Assembly (NCBI GenBank): GCA_016200745.1 | Contig: JACQEF010000304.1 | Span: 1-6,674 of the forward strand | Length of the DNA stretch: 6,674 nucleotides | From: Chloroflexota bacterium | GTDB lineage: Bacteria; Chloroflexota; Limnocylindria; Limnocylindrales; CSP1-4 | Direction of reading: 5' to 3' | Shown here: positions 1 to 5,669 of the stretch, piece by piece | Layout: the number at the start of each line of letters is the position of its first letter | Position numbering within the stretch: position 1 is the stretch's first letter | Made by a program: the position numbers and the translations under genes | Notes under the pieces: model-generated | The model's input: only the letters and a program-made list of their open reading frames with translations | Database searches by the model: none | Told to the model about the DNA's origin: nothing

Positions 1-189
1 CCCGGCGGCCGCGAGATAGGGCAGGATCGCGTTGTCCGATCGCTGCTGCATGTCGCGGAATGCCCAATAGGCCGAAGCCAGCCACAGGATGACGAGGTAG
101 ATCCCGATGGCCCGCAGGCCGAACTGGAGCACCGGACTGGAGAAGATGCTGGCGATGGAGTCGCCGATCTGCGCGAGGATCTGGTCCAT
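1..189 (-). CDS. N-terminal part of a single-pass membrane-anchored protein of unknown function (cut by window edge)
   Basis: The first 63 codons are visible, from an ATG at 189; the rest lies beyond the left edge. The first 22 residues form an amphipathic stretch. One hydrophobic segment follows at about residues 25-45, containing IGIYLVILWLASAYW. After it comes a polar stretch, AFRDMQQRSDN, and then the start of a second apolar segment (ILPYLAAAG) at the edge. Its start is supported by the lack of any other ATG before residue 46 and by GGAGG 14 bases upstream (204-208), a rather long spacing for a ribosome binding site. From memory, short proteins with this kind of N-terminus in high-GC Chloroflexota and Actinomycetota carry two membrane helices and a C-terminal zinc ribbon, but that part is not visible here. 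It is separated by 88 bases from the upstream membrane protein gene on the same strand. That it is a real gene is likely; its function is unknown. Confidence 0.72.
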   Translation of the reverse strand, partial: MDQILAQIGDSIASIFSSPVLQFGLRAIGIYLVILWLASAYWAFRDMQQRSDNAILPYLAAAG

Positions 190-218
190 GCGCCTGGGTG
201 TGGCCTCCGTGCTCGGCT

Positions 219-235
219 CGACCGGCTTCCGGCCG
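219..235 (-). other. Short hairpin in the leader of the left-edge gene
   Basis: On the minus strand, CGGCCGG and CCGGTCG flank an AAG triloop, giving a seven-pair stem with one G-U wobble. It lies in the 88-base gap between the membrane protein stop (278) and the next start (189). No run of T follows it, so it is not a standard intrinsic terminator. In DNA this GC-rich it may be chance, or it may structure the 5' leader of the left-edge gene. Confidence 0.2.
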
Positions 236-264
236 CCCGCTCGGTCGCCGCTCGCGACGGCCGC

Positions 265-270
265 AGTGTA
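265..270 (-). promoter_or_regulatory. Possible extended -10 element (TGCTACACT) upstream of the left-edge gene
   Basis: Read on the minus strand, TGC directly precedes TACACT, which fits the extended -10 pattern TGnTAnnnT. It starts 8 bases beyond the stop codon of the membrane protein gene. Transcription from it would begin near 258 and leave a leader of about 70 bases before the ATG at 189. No good -35 hexamer is seen 16-18 bases upstream, where the sequence is still coding. The element is plausible because AT-rich hexamers are rare here, but the support is only sequence resemblance. Confidence 0.3.
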
Positions 271-277
271 GCAGGGG

Positions 278-1246
278 CTATCGCGGAGCCTCGCCGAAGC
301 CGACCGTCCAGACTGCGGCGCGCCACGCGCACATCACGCCGGTCAGGACGAGCCCGACCACCCACAGCGAGACGAAGAGGAGCACGGCGAGGAGGAGCTG
401 GAGCGGCTCGTCCGGCGCGTTCATGGCCTCGCGCACCACGTCAGCCGCGGACGCCGCCGCGAGCGCCGACGGGGCAAGGACAAGCGCGAGGGCCAGGGTC
501 GGCAGCCAGAAGTCCGCGAGCACGACGACCGGACGGCGGGCGAGCGTCACCAGCGCGTCCCGGAGCGCCCACAGGATCCCGCCCCTGGCCAGCACCACCC
601 GCCTGGCCGCGAGGGCGCCGACCGCCTGGCCGACCATCCAGGTCAGGACGACCGCCGCCACGACGTCCGGCGACGCGAGGAGCACCCGCCAGGCGAGCGG
701 CGTCGCCACGTCGGCCGGGTTCGTCAGCTCGCGGTAGGTGACGGCGACGACCTGCACGACCCCCCAAACCAGGACCGCGCCGAGCGGCACGTGGGCCGCG
801 AGCCGCGCGAGGAAGACGCCCACGGCTTCGGTCCGCCGCCGGCGCGCGACCCTGGCGGGACCCCTTCCGGACAGCTCGTCGACCGCAAGCTGGTGCACCA
901 CCACGCCGGCCGGTGGCGCGACCTCCTCGTGGGCGGCCACGATCCGGGCGGCCTCGGCTTCGAGGATCGCGGCCAGGATGCCGCCAGCGACGAGCCAGGC
1001 CAGGACGGCCAGGACGATCGTCGCGACCATCGCCGCCAGCTGGAAGGTAACCCCGCCGAACACGAACGCGGTGAGCGTCGGCGCCAGGAGGTTCCCGAGG
1101 CCTACCGGCGTCGGCAGCACCAGGATCGGCAGGGCCACCACGAGCAGGCCGCCGCGCAACAGGAAGGCGGCGAGGGCCAGCGGCCAGGTCGCCGGTGAGG
1201 CCAGGGTCACGAGCAGCGCGCCGGTGAGCGCCGCTCCCCGGTTCAT
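278..1246 (-). CDS. Polytopic membrane protein of unknown function, translationally coupled to the UPF0182 gene
   Basis: This encodes 322 residues, start ATG at 1246, stop TAG at 278-280. I do not recognise the family. About six membrane segments can be drawn, at residues 22-45, 70-95, 145-169, 191-212, 240-262 and 283-306. Between the second and third lies a charged, probably cytoplasmic loop (about 96-143) holding EAEAARIVAAHEE and the very basic RVARRRR. A second basic stretch, near 213-238, carries ARGGILWALRDALVTLARR. Both loops fit the positive-inside rule. No catalytic motif, ATP-binding loop or signal peptidase site is evident. The ATG overlaps the UPF0182 stop codon as ATGA with no Shine-Dalgarno sequence upstream, so its translation most likely depends on ribosomes finishing the UPF0182 reading frame. 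The open frame runs on upstream to 2047 without a stop, but that part is antisense-like low-complexity sequence out of frame with the UPF0182 gene, so the ATGA start is preferred. It may be a partner subunit of the UPF0182 protein; this is inference from coupling only. Confidence 0.85.
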   Translation of the reverse strand: MNRGAALTGALLVTLASPATWPLALAAFLLRGGLLVVALPILVLPTPVGLGNLLAPTLTAFVFGGVTFQLAAMVATIVLAVLAWLVAGGILAAILEAEAARIVAAHEEVAPPAGVVVHQLAVDELSGRGPARVARRRRTEAVGVFLARLAAHVPLGAVLVWGVVQVVAVTYRELTNPADVATPLAWRVLLASPDVVAAVVLTWMVGQAVGALAARRVVLARGGILWALRDALVTLARRPVVVLADFWLPTLALALVLAPSALAAASAADVVREAMNAPDEPLQLLLAVLLFVSLWVVGLVLTGVMCAWRAAVWTVGFGEAPR

Positions 1247-4200
1247 GGCGTGGGGCTGGCCGATGCCCCCGGCACGGGCGACGCGAGCCCCGGTGCCAGG
1301 ACCTGCAGGCGCTGGAGGGCCGCCTGCACGAGCGCGATCTCGGAGCCGTACCTGGCGAAGTCGCCGCTGCGCAATGCCGTCTGGGCGAGCTCGAAGTGCG
1401 AATTCGCGTAGTCGACCAGTCCCGGGATGTCCTCGGGCAGGCCGGTCGAGGGCGGCGGCGTGACCGCCGGTCCCGGGCCGGCCGAGGCCGATGGACCGGG
1501 CGAGGCCGACGGCCCCGGCGTCGGCGTGGGCGTGGGCGACGGGCCCGGGGCCGCGCCGCCCTCGGCCGCGAGGAGCAGGTTGAGCGCGCCACCGAGCGTG
1601 TCGCTCCAGACGACCTGGCGGGGCGAGGCGACGACGATCCGCTTGAACTCCGGGAAGGCCGACCCGGTCGACTGGAGGTAGACCGGCTGGAGGTAGATGA
1701 GCGAGTTGTCGAGCGGGACGACGATCAGGTTGCCGCGCACGACCGTGCTGCCCGATTGGCTCCACAGCGTGATCTGGGCGCTGATCGTCGGATCCTGGTC
1801 GATGCGCGCCTCGATCTGGGCCGGCCCGAAGATGGTGGTGTCGGCGGGGAACCGGTAGACCACGGTCGAGCCGTAGTTGGCACCGTCCATCCGGGCCGCC
1901 ACCCAGGCGATCATGTTCGGCCGGCTGGTCGGCACCATCGGCTGGAGGAGCAGGAACTCCACGCCGGTCTGGCCGGGGAGTCGCATGACGACGTAATAGG
2001 CCTCCGACGGCAGCGTCTGCTCGCTGCTCTGCGTCGGGACGGTCCACAGGTCGTCGGTCCGGTAGAACTGCTGCGTGTCGGTCACGTGGTAGCGGCCGAA
2101 CACGCGGGTCTGGACGTTGAACAGCTCTTCCGGCACGCGGATGTGCGCCCGCAGGTCGGCCGGCATTGCCGAGATCGGCTCGAACAGCTTCGGGAAGATG
2201 GCGGCGTAGTCGCGGATGATCGGGTCGTTCGGGTCGCTGACGTAGAAATGCATCGTGCCGTCATAGGCGTCGACCGTGATCTTGACGCTGTTGCGGATGT
2301 AGTCGAATGGGTCGCTTCCGAGACCGGTCGTCCCGAGCGACGTCGGGTCGAACGCCTGGGCGTTCGGGAACCGGTCCGAAGTCGTGAACGCGTCCTGGAC
2401 GTAGACGAGCCGCCCGGCTTCGTCGATCACGAGGTACGGGTCCTTGTCGAACCGCAGGAACGGTGCGATCAACGACAGCCGGTCGCTCAGCGAGCGGTGG
2501 AAGAGCAACTGGCTGTCACGCGTCACCTGGTCGCTGATCAGCAGGTCGAGGTCGCGGAATCGCAGCCCGAACAGGAGGCGCATGAGCGTGTTGTCGAGAT
2601 GGATCCCGGTCTTGCCGGTCCAGTTCGTCTGGGTGCCGATCGACCCGCCGGTGTCGCTCTCGCCGGTCGGATAGTCGAACTCCGCCTGCCGCGCGCCGAC
2701 CACCACGTACGAGCTCGGCCGCTCGCCGAAGTAGATCCGCGGCTGACTGATCTTCGGCGCCCCGCCGGTCGAGACGGGCGGGAGGTTGCCGATGATCAGG
2801 TCCGGCTGGCCCTCGCTGCCGACCTGGTTGACCGGCACCATGGCGGCGCCGATCCCGTGGGTGTAGATGATCCGCTGGTTGACCCAGCCGGTCGCGTTCG
2901 GGTTCTGCTCGAGCGCCAGCTCGCGGGCGGACAGCATGACCTGCCGCTCCTTGCCGTCGATCGTGTAGCGATCGGTGTCGACGTCGGTGAAGTCGTAGTA
3001 CTTCCGCACGGTCTGGAGCTGGTCGAGCGTGGTTCGGAGCGGCCGCGGGTCCCACAACCGCGCGCTGGCGAACGTGTCCGCCTGGTCCGCGATGTCCTGC
3101 GCGGTCAGGACCTGGTCGCCCCGGAACGGCTGGTCCGTCCAGCCGTTGAGGTCGTAGGCCAACCTCGTCATCGCGATGTTGTTGCCGATGTAGCGCTGCT
3201 CCTGGGCGTACTGGTTGGGTTCGACCGTGAACCGCTGGATCGCTTCGGGATAGAGCCGCCCGATGACGATCGAGGCGAGGAACCAGACCGCGATCGTCAG
3301 GCCGAGCGGCCAGAGCATCCGGGTGAAGGCGCCCCCGACCAACAGGGCCGCGGCGATCCCCGAGATGACGGTCAGCGCGTCATAGGCGAAGAACTGCGCG
3401 TTCTGGTCGGTGAAGCTCACGCCGGTCGCGATGCCGCGGGTGCTGTACACGAGCTCGAACTTGTCGAGCTGATAGCCGAACGCCACCGACAGCAGGAACA
3501 GCCCGGCGAGGACGCCCAGGTGGACCCGGACCTGGGTCGAGAAGACGAGCCCGCCGCGTGACGCCGCGATCAGGTACTGGGCCAGCGAGATGATCAGCGC
3601 CGCGACGACCAGCCCGTTGAACAGGCCCTGGACGAGGCGGAGGAACGGCAGCTCGAACAGGAAGAAGCTGATGTCCTTGCCAAAGATCGGATCGGTGACC
3701 GCGGTGGCCGCGTCCGGCGAGAAGGGCACGCGGTTGGCCCACAGCAGGACGGTCTGCCAGGCACCGCCGACCGACGCGCCGACGCCGAGGGCGATGAGCA
3801 CGGCGAGCGCAACCAGCGCGACGCCGGCGAGTGGCGACAGGTCCGGCAGCTCGCCGGTCTCGAAGACGACGGCAGGCGGGCGGCCGTAGGCGCCGCGTCC
3901 GTCGCCGAACGGCGACCCCGGACGGCCGCGCCGTGGTTCTCCGGCCTGGGCGGCGGCCTCATTGAGGCGATCGACGAACCCACGGAGCGAGCCGCGACCG
4001 CCTTCGGCCGGCGGTGGGGACAGGCGGCGCGCTATCCAGAGGTTGCCGAACAGCACGACCGCGGCGAGGAGGCCGGCTCCGGCGAACAGGCCGAGGCTCG
4101 CGGTCAGCCGGGTCCAGAAGACCGAATCGAAGCCGACGCTCTGGTACCACAGCACGTCGGTCCACAGGTCGATCCCGACCCCGAACAGGAGGACGAGTGC

Positions 4201-4566
4201 GAGGACGACGATGATGATCGCGATGAGCCCCACGCGACGACCGGCGCGTGCCGCCCGGCCCCCGAAGTCGTTGCCGTCGTTCGGGCCGCCGGGTCCTCGC
4301 CGCCGGGGGGGACCGCCGCGCCGTCCCGGGGCCTCGAAGATGGGTCGTGGCTCGGGCTCGTCGGCGGCCGGTTCGCCGTCGTCGGCGTCCGTGTCGGCAT
4401 CGGGCGTATCGGCGTCGTCCCGGGCGCTCGGCGCGCCGTCGTCCTCGGCGGGTCGGTCGGCGAGATCGTCGTTGCCGGATCCGCCGTCCCGGGCGTCTGC
4501 CTGCCCGCGAGCGGCGGCCTCGCGCTTGCGCAGCTCGTCCATGAAATCGTCGAAGAGGTCACGCAT
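1243..4566 (-). CDS. UPF0182 (COG1615) family integral membrane protein
   Basis: This encodes 1107 residues and is recognised as UPF0182, a family of large membrane proteins of unknown function, often near 900-1000 residues. Residues 1-110 are hydrophilic: an acidic Asp-rich stretch (about 32-72), then a basic Arg/Gly/Pro stretch (81-111), so probably cytoplasmic. Seven membrane segments follow, near 112-132, 154-177, 246-266, 313-333, 348-364, 395-413 and 417-437. Family-like blocks include DLWTDVLWYQSVGF (133-146), FGKDISFFLFELPF (295-308) and YPEAIQRFTVEPNQ with YIGNNIAMTRLAYDL just after it (439-473). Residues 440-1000 form one large, mostly soluble domain expected outside the membrane. 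A Pro/Ser/Thr-rich linker (1003-1044) leads to a helical tail (1045-1094). The ATG at 4566 is chosen because MRDLFDDFMDELRKR is a natural start and because the frame upstream of it overlaps the preceding gene. There is no Shine-Dalgarno sequence; TAGACT lies 8 bases upstream. The preceding gene ends 28 bases away. Family assignment is firm; biochemical function is unknown. Confidence 0.95.
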   Translation of the reverse strand: MRDLFDDFMDELRKREAAARGQADARDGGSGNDDLADRPAEDDGAPSARDDADTPDADTDADDGEPAADEPEPRPIFEAPGRRGGPPRRRGPGGPNDGNDFGGRAARAGRRVGLIAIIIVVLALVLLFGVGIDLWTDVLWYQSVGFDSVFWTRLTASLGLFAGAGLLAAVVLFGNLWIARRLSPPPAEGGRGSLRGFVDRLNEAAAQAGEPRRGRPGSPFGDGRGAYGRPPAVVFETGELPDLSPLAGVALVALAVLIALGVGASVGGAWQTVLLWANRVPFSPDAATAVTDPIFGKDISFFLFELPFLRLVQGLFNGLVVAALIISLAQYLIAASRGGLVFSTQVRVHLGVLAGLFLLSVAFGYQLDKFELVYSTRGIATGVSFTDQNAQFFAYDALTVISGIAAALLVGGAFTRMLWPLGLTIAVWFLASIVIGRLYPEAIQRFTVEPNQYAQEQRYIGNNIAMTRLAYDLNGWTDQPFRGDQVLTAQDIADQADTFASARLWDPRPLRTTLDQLQTVRKYYDFTDVDTDRYTIDGKERQVMLSARELALEQNPNATGWVNQRIIYTHGIGAAMVPVNQVGSEGQPDLIIGNLPPVSTGGAPKISQPRIYFGERPSSYVVVGARQAEFDYPTGESDTGGSIGTQTNWTGKTGIHLDNTLMRLLFGLRFRDLDLLISDQVTRDSQLLFHRSLSDRLSLIAPFLRFDKDPYLVIDEAGRLVYVQDAFTTSDRFPNAQAFDPTSLGTTGLGSDPFDYIRNSVKITVDAYDGTMHFYVSDPNDPIIRDYAAIFPKLFEPISAMPADLRAHIRVPEELFNVQTRVFGRYHVTDTQQFYRTDDLWTVPTQSSEQTLPSEAYYVVMRLPGQTGVEFLLLQPMVPTSRPNMIAWVAARMDGANYGSTVVYRFPADTTIFGPAQIEARIDQDPTISAQITLWSQSGSTVVRGNLIVVPLDNSLIYLQPVYLQSTGSAFPEFKRIVVASPRQVVWSDTLGGALNLLLAAEGGAAPGPSPTPTPTPGPSASPGPSASAGPGPAVTPPPSTGLPEDIPGLVDYANSHFELAQTALRSGDFARYGSEIALVQAALQRLQVLAPGLASPVPGASASPTP
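1441..1560 (-). repeat. Low-complexity coding tract for a Pro/Ser/Thr/Ala linker in the UPF0182 protein
   Basis: Residues 1003-1042 of the UPF0182 protein are built almost wholly of Pro, Ser, Thr, Ala and Gly, with short units such as PTPTPTP and the nearly repeated GPSASPGPSASAGP. At DNA level these appear as imperfect GGCGTGGGCGTGGGC and GGCCGA-type units on the plus strand. The tract joins the large extramembrane domain to a C-terminal helical segment. Such tracts vary in length by slippage, and in secreted proteins they often act as extended spacers. Confidence 0.7.
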
Positions 4567-4574
4567 GTCCGCCG

Positions 4575-4580
4575 AGTCTA
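4575..4580 (-). promoter_or_regulatory. Possible -10 hexamer TAGACT for a leaderless or nearly leaderless UPF0182 transcript
   Basis: On the minus strand TAGACT lies 8 bases before the ATG at 4566, within the 28-base gap after the preceding stop codon. It fits TANNNT. Transcription would begin about at the start codon, leaving a leader of 0-2 bases. No Shine-Dalgarno-like purine run is present and no clear -35 is seen. It is one of three such elements in consecutive genes here. Confidence 0.35.
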
Positions 4581-4594
4581 CGCGCCCGCCGCGG

Positions 4595-5050
4595 TCAGGG
4601 TTTGCGCAGACCCTCGACGGACCGGCGGAAAGCGGCGAGCACCGTCTCGGCGAGCTCATTCGGGCGCATCGTCGCCGCTCGGGCAGGCTCGAACCGGAAG
4701 GCCGCGCGGATCGCAAGGGGGACGCGCCAGGGCCGGTCGGGGTCGTCCGGCGGCTGGATCAGCCCGAGCCGCATCTGGAGCCGCCCGCCGTCCTCGAGGA
4801 TCAGCCCGGACAGCTGGCCGCTGATGGCCGGACCCAGCCGCGCGAGCGGTGGGTCGGGCGGCGGTCCGGCCGGCGGGGCCACGTCGCCGAAGGCAACCAA
4901 CCCGTCCTCGTCGACGACCCACAGGACCGCCAGCCACCAGCCGTCGGGTGCCGCGGACGGCCTGCCCATCCCCGCCCGCATCGCCCGATCGGCACGGACC
5001 ACCTGCTCACGGAGAAAGGAGGGACCGGGCGGCGGCAGGCTGTCGGGCAC
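4595..5050 (-). CDS. Hypothetical soluble protein, 151 residues
   Basis: I do not recognise this protein. The start is GTG at 5050; an in-frame TGA lies ten codons further upstream with no other start between, so the gene cannot begin earlier. Internal ATGs (residues 24 and 28) would cut into the frame and are less likely. It has no membrane segment, signal peptide or Cys pair. It is rich in Pro (a PPPG near residue 6, then PPAGPPPDPP at 59-68). The middle looks like a beta-rich small domain: GWWLAVLWVVDEDGLVAFGDV (37-57, mostly strand-like), then GLILEDGGRLQMRLGLIQP (82-100) and WRVPLAIRAAFRF (108-120). It ends in a helix, NELAETVLAAFRRSVEGL (131-148). The gene lies 47 bases after the zinc-ribbon gene and 28 bases before the UPF0182 gene on the same strand, which suggests co-transcription with one or both. 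No Shine-Dalgarno sequence precedes it; TATCCT lies 6 bases upstream. Coding status is likely given its placement and ordinary amino-acid composition. Confidence 0.75.
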   Translation of the reverse strand: MPDSLPPPGPSFLREQVVRADRAMRAGMGRPSAAPDGWWLAVLWVVDEDGLVAFGDVAPPAGPPPDPPLARLGPAISGQLSGLILEDGGRLQMRLGLIQPPDDPDRPWRVPLAIRAAFRFEPARAATMRPNELAETVLAAFRRSVEGLRKP

Positions 5051-5056
5051 GTCGGC

Positions 5057-5062
5057 AGGATA
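5057..5062 (-). promoter_or_regulatory. Possible -10 hexamer TATCCT for a leaderless transcript of the 151-residue protein
   Basis: Minus-strand TATCCT ends exactly 6 bases before the GTG at 5050. This is where a -10 element would sit if the first base of the transcript were the first base of the start codon. There is no Shine-Dalgarno sequence. The region 16-18 bases upstream offers only TTCGGT, a poor -35 match. Confidence 0.4.
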
Positions 5063-5097
5063 GCGGGGCCGGGCCGATCACCGAACAGGCCGCGGCG

Positions 5098-5601
5098 TCA
5101 GACCGGCGGTTCCTCCGCGGCGGCCCCGGGCTCCGCCGGCGCGTCGCCGTCCACCGGCGCTGCGGCCTCCGCCTCGCCGTCTCCGGCCGCCGACAGGTCG
5201 GGCAGGTCGATCGTCCGACCCTCCGCCGCGGCCTCGGACCGGATGGCGTCCGCCTCGGCCTGCAGGCTGGCCACGTGGGCCTCGAGCTCGAGCCGCAGGA
5301 TCTCCCGCCGGACGTCGTCGTCGGGCGGGGCGATCGCCTGGGCCTCGGCCTTGGACGGCAGGTCCGCCTGGTAGTCGCCGCTGATCCACGAGAGCAGCCG
5401 GTTGCGCGGTTGTGGCGTGGACTTCGAGCGGACCAATGCGGCCGCGTCGATCGCGGTCACGCCGGGGACGCTCGGGTCACCCTCCGCGACGAGGTTGGCG
5501 CCGCACGACGGACACGCGGTCGCGTCCGGCGTCAGCGCCGCGGAACACCATGGACAGACTCCGCTCACCGAACGTTCCCCCGTACTCGATGCGTCGGCCA
5601 T
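5098..5601 (-). CDS. Zinc-ribbon protein with acidic Ala/Glu-rich C-terminus, function unknown
   Basis: This encodes 167 residues, start ATG at 5601, stop TGA at 5098-5100. Residues 16-33 form a zinc ribbon, CPWC and CPSC separated by ten residues, so Cys16, Cys19, Cys30 and Cys33 can bind one zinc ion. A middle part (about 50-90) includes a basic patch SKSTPQPRNR and the stretch LLSWISGDYQADL. A charged helix follows at about 92-128, including REILRLELEAHVASLQAEADA, possibly a short coiled coil. The last 40 residues are acidic and rich in Ala, Glu and Pro, probably disordered. There is no membrane segment or signal peptide. Zinc ribbons of this kind are common in small bacterial proteins and do not by themselves give a function. 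The gene begins 68 bases after guaA and ends 47 bases before the next gene. It has no Shine-Dalgarno sequence; TAGCAT lies 6 bases before the ATG. Confidence 0.85.
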   Translation of the reverse strand: MADASSTGERSVSGVCPWCSAALTPDATACPSCGANLVAEGDPSVPGVTAIDAAALVRSKSTPQPRNRLLSWISGDYQADLPSKAEAQAIAPPDDDVRREILRLELEAHVASLQAEADAIRSEAAAEGRTIDLPDLSAAGDGEAEAAAPVDGDAPAEPGAAAEEPPV

Positions 5602-5610
5602 GCGCGCATG
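5599..5610. other. Perfect 12-base palindrome CATGCGCGCATG over the zinc-ribbon start codon
   Basis: The twelve bases read the same on both strands. The sequence contains the ATG of the zinc-ribbon gene at one end and overlaps the TAGCAT -10-like hexamer at the other, so a protein bound here would block transcription or translation starting there. Symmetry does not extend to the next base on either side. It could be a small operator or chance in GC-rich DNA. Confidence 0.3.
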
Positions 5611-5613
5611 CTA
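5608..5613 (-). promoter_or_regulatory. Possible -10 hexamer TAGCAT for a leaderless transcript of the zinc-ribbon gene
   Basis: Minus-strand TAGCAT ends 6 bases before the ATG at 5601, so transcription would start at or next to the A of the start codon. No Shine-Dalgarno sequence is present. A second TANNNT, TATCGT (5632-5637), lies further upstream and would give a leader of about 25 bases. No strong -35 is seen for either. Confidence 0.4.
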
Positions 5614-5669
5614 CCGCGCGATTCCGAGCGCACGATAGCCCATCGGTCAGGGGTGAAATCGGGACTCGG

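Noticed and set aside
244..258. Inverted repeat GTCGC...GCGAC between the membrane protein and the left-edge gene, as a terminator
   Set aside because: The stem is only five pairs, with no T run on the transcribed side. Short stems like this are frequent in DNA of this composition.
198..737. Plus-strand open frame of 179 codons opposite the coupled membrane protein gene
   Set aside because: Ser/Thr/Arg-rich composition with no domain. The opposite strand encodes clear membrane helices with charge distribution fitting a real protein.
1247..2047. Upstream extension of the membrane protein frame to 589 residues
   Set aside because: The extension is Arg/Pro/Gly-rich out-of-frame translation of the UPF0182 gene. 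The ATGA overlap gives a natural start at 1246, followed directly by hydrophobic sequence.
1396..3561. Plus-strand open frame of 721 codons opposite the UPF0182 gene
   Set aside because: It is rich in Arg, Asp, Val and Gly as expected from the complement of GC-rich coding sequence, and no domain is recognisable. The minus strand carries a clear UPF0182 protein there.
4567..4716. Upstream extension of the UPF0182 frame to a start at 4716
   Set aside because: It would overlap the preceding gene by over 120 bases and adds Arg/Ser/Pro-rich sequence unlike the family. The MRDLFDDFMDELRK start at 4566 is far more natural.
5016..5024. AAAGGAGGG as a strong ribosome binding site
   Set aside because: It lies on the plus strand inside the minus-strand 151-residue gene, and no plausible plus-strand gene starts just after it.
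3962..5374. Plus-strand open frame of 470 codons spanning three minus-strand genes
   Set aside because: It runs across the starts and gaps of several minus-strand genes and consists of Arg/Ser/Pro-rich low-complexity sequence, the usual antisense by-product of high G+C.
5614..5669. Intrinsic terminator after guaA
   Set aside because: The CCGAG/CTCGG pairing that can be drawn needs a loop of about 35 bases and no T run follows. Nothing supports factor-independent termination here.
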